From NCBI GenBank assembly GCA_034440635.1, contig JAOTON010001033.1:741001-805000 (forward strand): a DNA stretch of 64,000 bases, in the 5' to 3' direction. The position numbers and the translations under genes are program-made. Under the pieces are notes generated by a model. That model worked only from the letters and a program-made list of their open reading frames with translations, searched no databases and was not told the DNA's origin. The stretch is from Lepas anatifera (Eukaryota > Arthropoda > Thecostraca > Lepadidae). This document shows, in pieces, positions 58,590 through 64,000 of the stretch. Position 1 is the stretch's first letter, and each line of letters begins with the position of its first letter.

Positions 58590-58925
58590 GGCCACCACGC
58601 AGACTCTCCAGAGCCACCGACCACGCGTGGCCGGCCACCATGCAGACTCTCCAGAGCCACCGACCACGCGTGGCCGGCCACCACCCGGAACCTCCAGAGC
58701 CACCGACCACGCGTGGCCGGCCACCATGCAGACTCTCCGGAGCCACCGACCACGCGTGGCCGGCCACCATCGCAGACTCTCCGGAGCCACCGACCACGCG
58801 TGGCCGGCCACCACGCAGAACTCTCCAGAGCCACCGACCACGCGTGGCCGGCCACCACGCAGACTCTCCGGAGCCACCGACCACGCGTGGCCGGCCACCA
58901 CCCGGACTCTCCGGAGCCAGCGTCC
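58590..58925. repeat. Minisatellite, 43-bp unit, about 7.5 copies
   Basis: Units contain the overlapping perfect palindromes CCACGCGTGG and GTGGCCGGCCAC, then CATGCAGACTCTCCGGAGCC. Flanks at 58433-58589 are CpG-rich. Confidence 0.94.
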
Positions 58926-58995
58926 ACGTTTTGTCCCAAAGTGGGACAAGACGGAACCAGAGTTTGTGGGGGGGGGCGGGGGCGGAAACAGCGGC

Positions 58996-61955
58996 AGAGC
59001 CTGATGGACAGGGGTAACGATTGTCCAGAAGTTAAGAGTGAGTATGTCTGATGGACCCGGGGTAATGATTGTCCAGAAGGTAAGAGTGAATATGTCTGAT
59101 GGACCCTGGGTAACGATTGTCCAGAAGGTAAGAGTGAGTATGTCTGATGGACCCCAAGGTAAAGATTGTCCAAAGGTAATAGTGAGTATGTCTGATGGTC
59201 CCGGGGTAACGATTGTCCAGAAGGTAAAAATGCGTGTGCCTGGCAGACTCGGGCTAACTATTGTCCGGACAGTAACAGTGGATGTGTCTGACGGGGCCCG
59301 GGGTAACTATTGTCCAGATAGTAGCAATGGATGTGTCTGACGGGGCCCGGGGTAACTATTGTCCGGACAGTAACAGGGGATGTACCTGGCAGACTCGGGG
59401 TAACTATTCTCCGGACAGTAACAGGGGATGTGCCAGGCAAACTCGGGGTAACTATTGTTAACAGGGGAAGTACCTGGCAGACTCGGGGTAACTATTGTCC
59501 GAACAGTAGCAGTGGATGTGCCTGGCGGGGCCCGGGGTAACTATTGTCCGAACAGTAACGGTGGATGTATCTGACGGGGCCCGGGGTAACTATTGTCCGA
59601 ACAGTAGCTCGGCAGACTCGGGGAACTATTGTCCGAACAGTAACAGTGGATGTGCCAGGCAGACTCGGGGTAACTTTTGTCCGGACAGTAACAGGGGATG
59701 TGCCTGGCAGACCCGGGGGTAACTATTGTCCGATCAGTAGCAGTGGATGTGGCTGGCGAGGCCCAGGGTATCTATTGTCCGAACAGTAGCAGTGGATGTG
59801 CCTGGCGGGGCCCGGGGTAACTATTGTCCGAACAGTAGCAGTGGATGTGTCAGGCAGACCCGGGGTAACTATTGTCCGGACAGTAACAGTGGATGTGTCT
59901 GACAGGGCCTGGGGTAGCTATTGTCCGAACAGTAGCAGTGGATGTGCCAGGCAGACTCAAGGTAACTATTGTCTGAACAGTAACAGTGGATGTGCCAAGC
60001 AGACTCGGGGTAACTATTGTCTGAACAGTAACAGTGGATGTGCCAGGCAGATTCGGGGTAACTATTGTCTGAACAGTAACAGTGGATGTGTCTGACAGGG
60101 CCTGGGGTAACTATTGTCCGAACAGTAGCAGTGGATGTGCCAGGCAGACTCAAGGTAACTATTGTCTGAACAGTAACAGTGGATGTGCCAAGCAGACTCG
60201 GGGTAACTATTGTCTGAACAGTAACAGTGGATGTGCCAGGCAGATTCGGGGTAACTATTGTCCGGACAGTAACAGCGGAAGTGCCAGGCAGACTCGGGGT
60301 AACTATTGTCCGAACAGTAACAGTGGATGTGTCTGACAGGGCCTGGGGTAACTATTGTCCGAACAGTAGCAGTGGATGTGCCAGGCAGACTCAAGGTAAC
60401 TATTGTCTGAACAGTAACAGTGGATGTGCCAAGCAGACTCGGGGTAACTATTGTCTGAACAGTAACAGTGGATGTGCCAGGCAGACTCGGGGTAACTATT
60501 GTCCGAACAGTAACAGTGGATGTGCTTGGCGGGGCCCGGGGTAACTATTGTTCGGACGGCAACAGTGGATGTGTCTGACGGGGCCCGGGGTAACTATTGT
60601 CCGAACAGTAGCAGTGGATGTGCCAGGCAGACTCGGGGTAACTATTGTCTGAACAGTAGCAGTGGATGTGCCAGGCAGACTCGGGGTAACTATTGTCTGA
60701 ACAGTAACAGTGGATGTGCCAGGCAGACTCGGGGTAACTATTGTCCGGACAGTAGCAGTGGATGTGCCAGGCAGACTCGGGGTAACTATTGTCCGGACAG
60801 TAGCAGTGGATGTGCCTGACTCGGCTGGGTAACTATTGTCCGGACAGTAGCAGTGAAGGTGCCTGACGGGGCCCGAGGTAACTATTGTCCGGACAGTAGC
60901 AGTGAAGGTGCCTGACGGGGCCCGAGGTAACTATTGTCCGGACAGTAGCAGTGAAGGTGCCTGACGGGGCCCGGGGTAACTGTTGTCCGGACAGTAGCAG
61001 TGAAGGTGGCTGACGGGGCCCGGGGTAACTATTGTCCGGACAGTAGCAGTGAAGGTGCCTGACTCGGCTGGGGTAACTATTGTCCGGACAGTAGCAGTGG
61101 ATGTGCCTGACTCGGCTGGGGTAACTGTTGTCCGGACAGTAGCAGTGGATGTGCCTGACGGGGCCCGAGGTAACTATCGTCCGGACAGTAGCAGTGAAGG
61201 TGCCTGACGGGGCCCGAGGTAACTATTGTCCGGACAGTAGCAGTGGATGTGCCTGACTCGGCTGGGGTAACTATTGTCCGGACAGTAGCAGTGAAGGTGC
61301 CTGACTCGGCTGGGGTAACTATTGTCCGGACAGTAGCAGTGAAGGTGCCTGACTCGGCTGGGGTAACTATTGTCCGGACAGCAGCAGTGAAGGTGCCTGA
61401 CGGGGCCCGAGGTAACTATTGTCCGGACAGTAGCAGCGAAGGTGCCTGACGGGGCCCGAGGTAACTATTGTCCGGACAGTAGCAGTGAAGGTGCCTGACG
61501 GGGCCCGAGGTAACTATTGTCCGGACAGTAGCAGTGGATGTGCCTGACTCGGCCTGGGGTAACTATTGTCCGGACAGTAGCAGTGAAGGTGCCTGACGGG
61601 GCCCGAGGTAACTATTGTCCGGACAGTAGCAGCGAAGGTGCCTGACGGGGCCCGAGGTAACTATTGTCCGGACAGTAGCAGTGAAGGTGCCTGACGGGGC
61701 CCGAGGTAACTATTGTCCGGACAGTAGCAGTGAAGGTGGCTGACGGGGCCCGAGGTAACTATTGTCCGGACAGTAGCAGTGAAGGTGCCTGACGGGGCCT
61801 GAGGTAACTATTGTCCGGACGGTAGCAGTGGAGGTGCCTGACGGGGCCCGAGGTAACTACTGTCCGGACAGTAGCAGTGGATGTGCCTGACGGGGCCCGG
61901 GGTAACTATTGTCCGGACAGTAGCAGTGAAGGTGCCTGACGGGGCCCGAGGTGCC
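58996..61955. repeat. Satellite-like array, 48-49-bp unit, about 61 copies
   Basis: Units centre on GGTAACTATTGTCCGGACAG then TAGCAGTG. The left edge (58996-59230) is a diverged form (GATTGTCCAGAAGGTAAGAG). The middle (59240-60830) mixes GGCAGACTCGG and GGGGCCCGG units and includes blocks repeated at intervals of 193 and 241 bp (4 and 5 units; GGGCCTGGGGTA near 59908, 60101, 60342). The right part (60830-61955) is more uniform (CTGACGGGGCCCGAGG and CTGACTCGGCTGG). The open frames are repeat artefacts. Confidence 0.96.
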
Positions 61956-63020
<1,065 letters not shown>

Positions 63021-63021
<1 letters not shown>

Positions 63022-64000
63022 GTCGGCCCGCGCGCGCTCCCCAACGCACATCATCGCCCACCCATGCATTATGGCACCCGCACCTAACGCAGACAGCAGC
63101 CAACCTTCCCAGTAGCCGGCAGGGGTGCCGGCCTGATCTCTGATCTGATCTGATCACTGCCGAGTCTGATGTATTGAAATCAATAGCACGTGTGTAAAGC
63201 GCGCCAGCACAACCAGTGCCGCCGGCAGCCGTGACAGCTAGGGTTTGTCTCAGTGGCAGCGAGTGTACTGTGTAACAGGGCAGACGTCAAATGGAGAGCA
63301 CGCAGCACTGGCGGACCGTCATGGTTGCAATGGGAACACAGACGGACACACCTGGTAATTTTATGAAGTTGGGGGATCGGAAGCCATTCCGTCAACGCCA
63401 AAAACTCCGGGTAAGCCAAGGTCGGTATCAACAGCATGCAGCTTGTTCCTGACACGTCTATATATCACTCTATAGAGACATGTGACAGTGTTTTACACAA
63501 AAACATAATATTCTATGTTGCGCCATTGTTGGGCCGTGCAAGGATAATGTTTCGTGCAATGCAAGATTTCAGTCTGACGGTTCATGCGTACACACAAAGG
63601 CATGAGTACACCCAACCCAAGGCCTTATATACTGATGGGTACACCCACATGGTCAGATACCGCGGTAATAAGTGAAGCAGCATGTCCGAGCAAAGACCCG
63701 GCACAAAAATACAAATTTGACTCATGGGCAACCCACGTTGAATCAACATTGGGACACTTCGTCATTATTTCATCCAGAATGCATCCAATAGCTACCAGGG
63801 CCTGCCTCACGTTGAATTCCGCAGGTTCTCTGAGGGGCTACTCTCCGAGGCCAGCTAAACCCTGCTCTGCCACCTATCGGTCAGTGGCTGAACTACGCTG
63901 GCAGCCAGCGAGCAACACATACCGCCCGGCGTCCAGCGTGATTGATCAACATTCTATAATTTGATCATCAATCATAGCCTGCCACCGCCCTCCCAATTCA
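63021..64000. other. No gene recognised
   Basis: Balanced composition. Short open frames on both strands, none recognisable. TGATCTCTGATCTGATCTGA at 63134 is a small local repeat. Confidence 0.35.

Overview
This is a stretch of animal nuclear DNA. It has GT-AG introns, tRNA-derived SINE-like sequences, many non-autonomous DNA transposons with terminal inverted repeats and target-site duplications, microsatellites and GC-rich minisatellites. There is nothing bacterial: no operons, no CRISPR, and no plausible ribosome binding sites. The two transposon-derived protein families resemble ones I know from arthropod genomes, and the mix of CpG-rich islands, TTAA elements and minisatellites would suit a crustacean, but the organism cannot be fixed from the sequence.

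Genes are scarce. The left edge holds the 3' part of a spliced gene for a transposase-like protein (exons 158-323 and 665-2240, open to its stop). A second protein family, hAT-like by its motifs, survives at 52206-54760 as a decayed pseudogene. It was interrupted first by stops and frameshifts and then by two other transposons. Most other long open frames lie inside tandem repeats, where one strand or all frames stay open because the repeat unit contains no stop codon. I do not read them as genes.

Mobile DNA is abundant and can be bounded precisely in many places. (1) A roughly 1-kb family flanked by TTAA and dense in AGGTCA half-sites: fairly complete copies at 30543-31537, 41156-42162 and 44449-45436, and partial copies at 2890-3299, 8800-9430, 20978-21802, 42779-43000 and 54995-55702. 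(2) A 449-bp TTAA-flanked MITE carrying CRE and CCAAT motifs (10491-10939; also 38471-39853 and 53252-54008). (3) hAT-type elements with 8-bp target duplications (34403-37423, 38886-39822, 42483-42735, 40448-40518, 54252-54641, 28629-30219). (4) A TA-flanked element nested in one of these (28830-30004). (5) Two tRNA-derived SINE-like sequences.

Between these lie about seventeen unrelated minisatellites with units of 18 to 60 bp, totalling about 15 kb. Nearly all sit beside or inside CpG-rich, non-coding islands. The largest are a 23-bp array (16937-18192), a 26-bp array (18783-20103), an 18-bp array (48555-50085) and a 48-bp array of about 61 copies (58996-61955). An (AC)n/(ACGC)n tract of nearly 700 bp lies at 62333-63020.

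The most unusual pattern is in the TTAA/AGGTCA family. Its copies share a backbone, but each carries its own short terminal core. That core is repeated once at one end and twice at the other end of the same copy, beside a copy-specific hairpin, and it differs between copies while the spacer between the doubled cores stays conserved.
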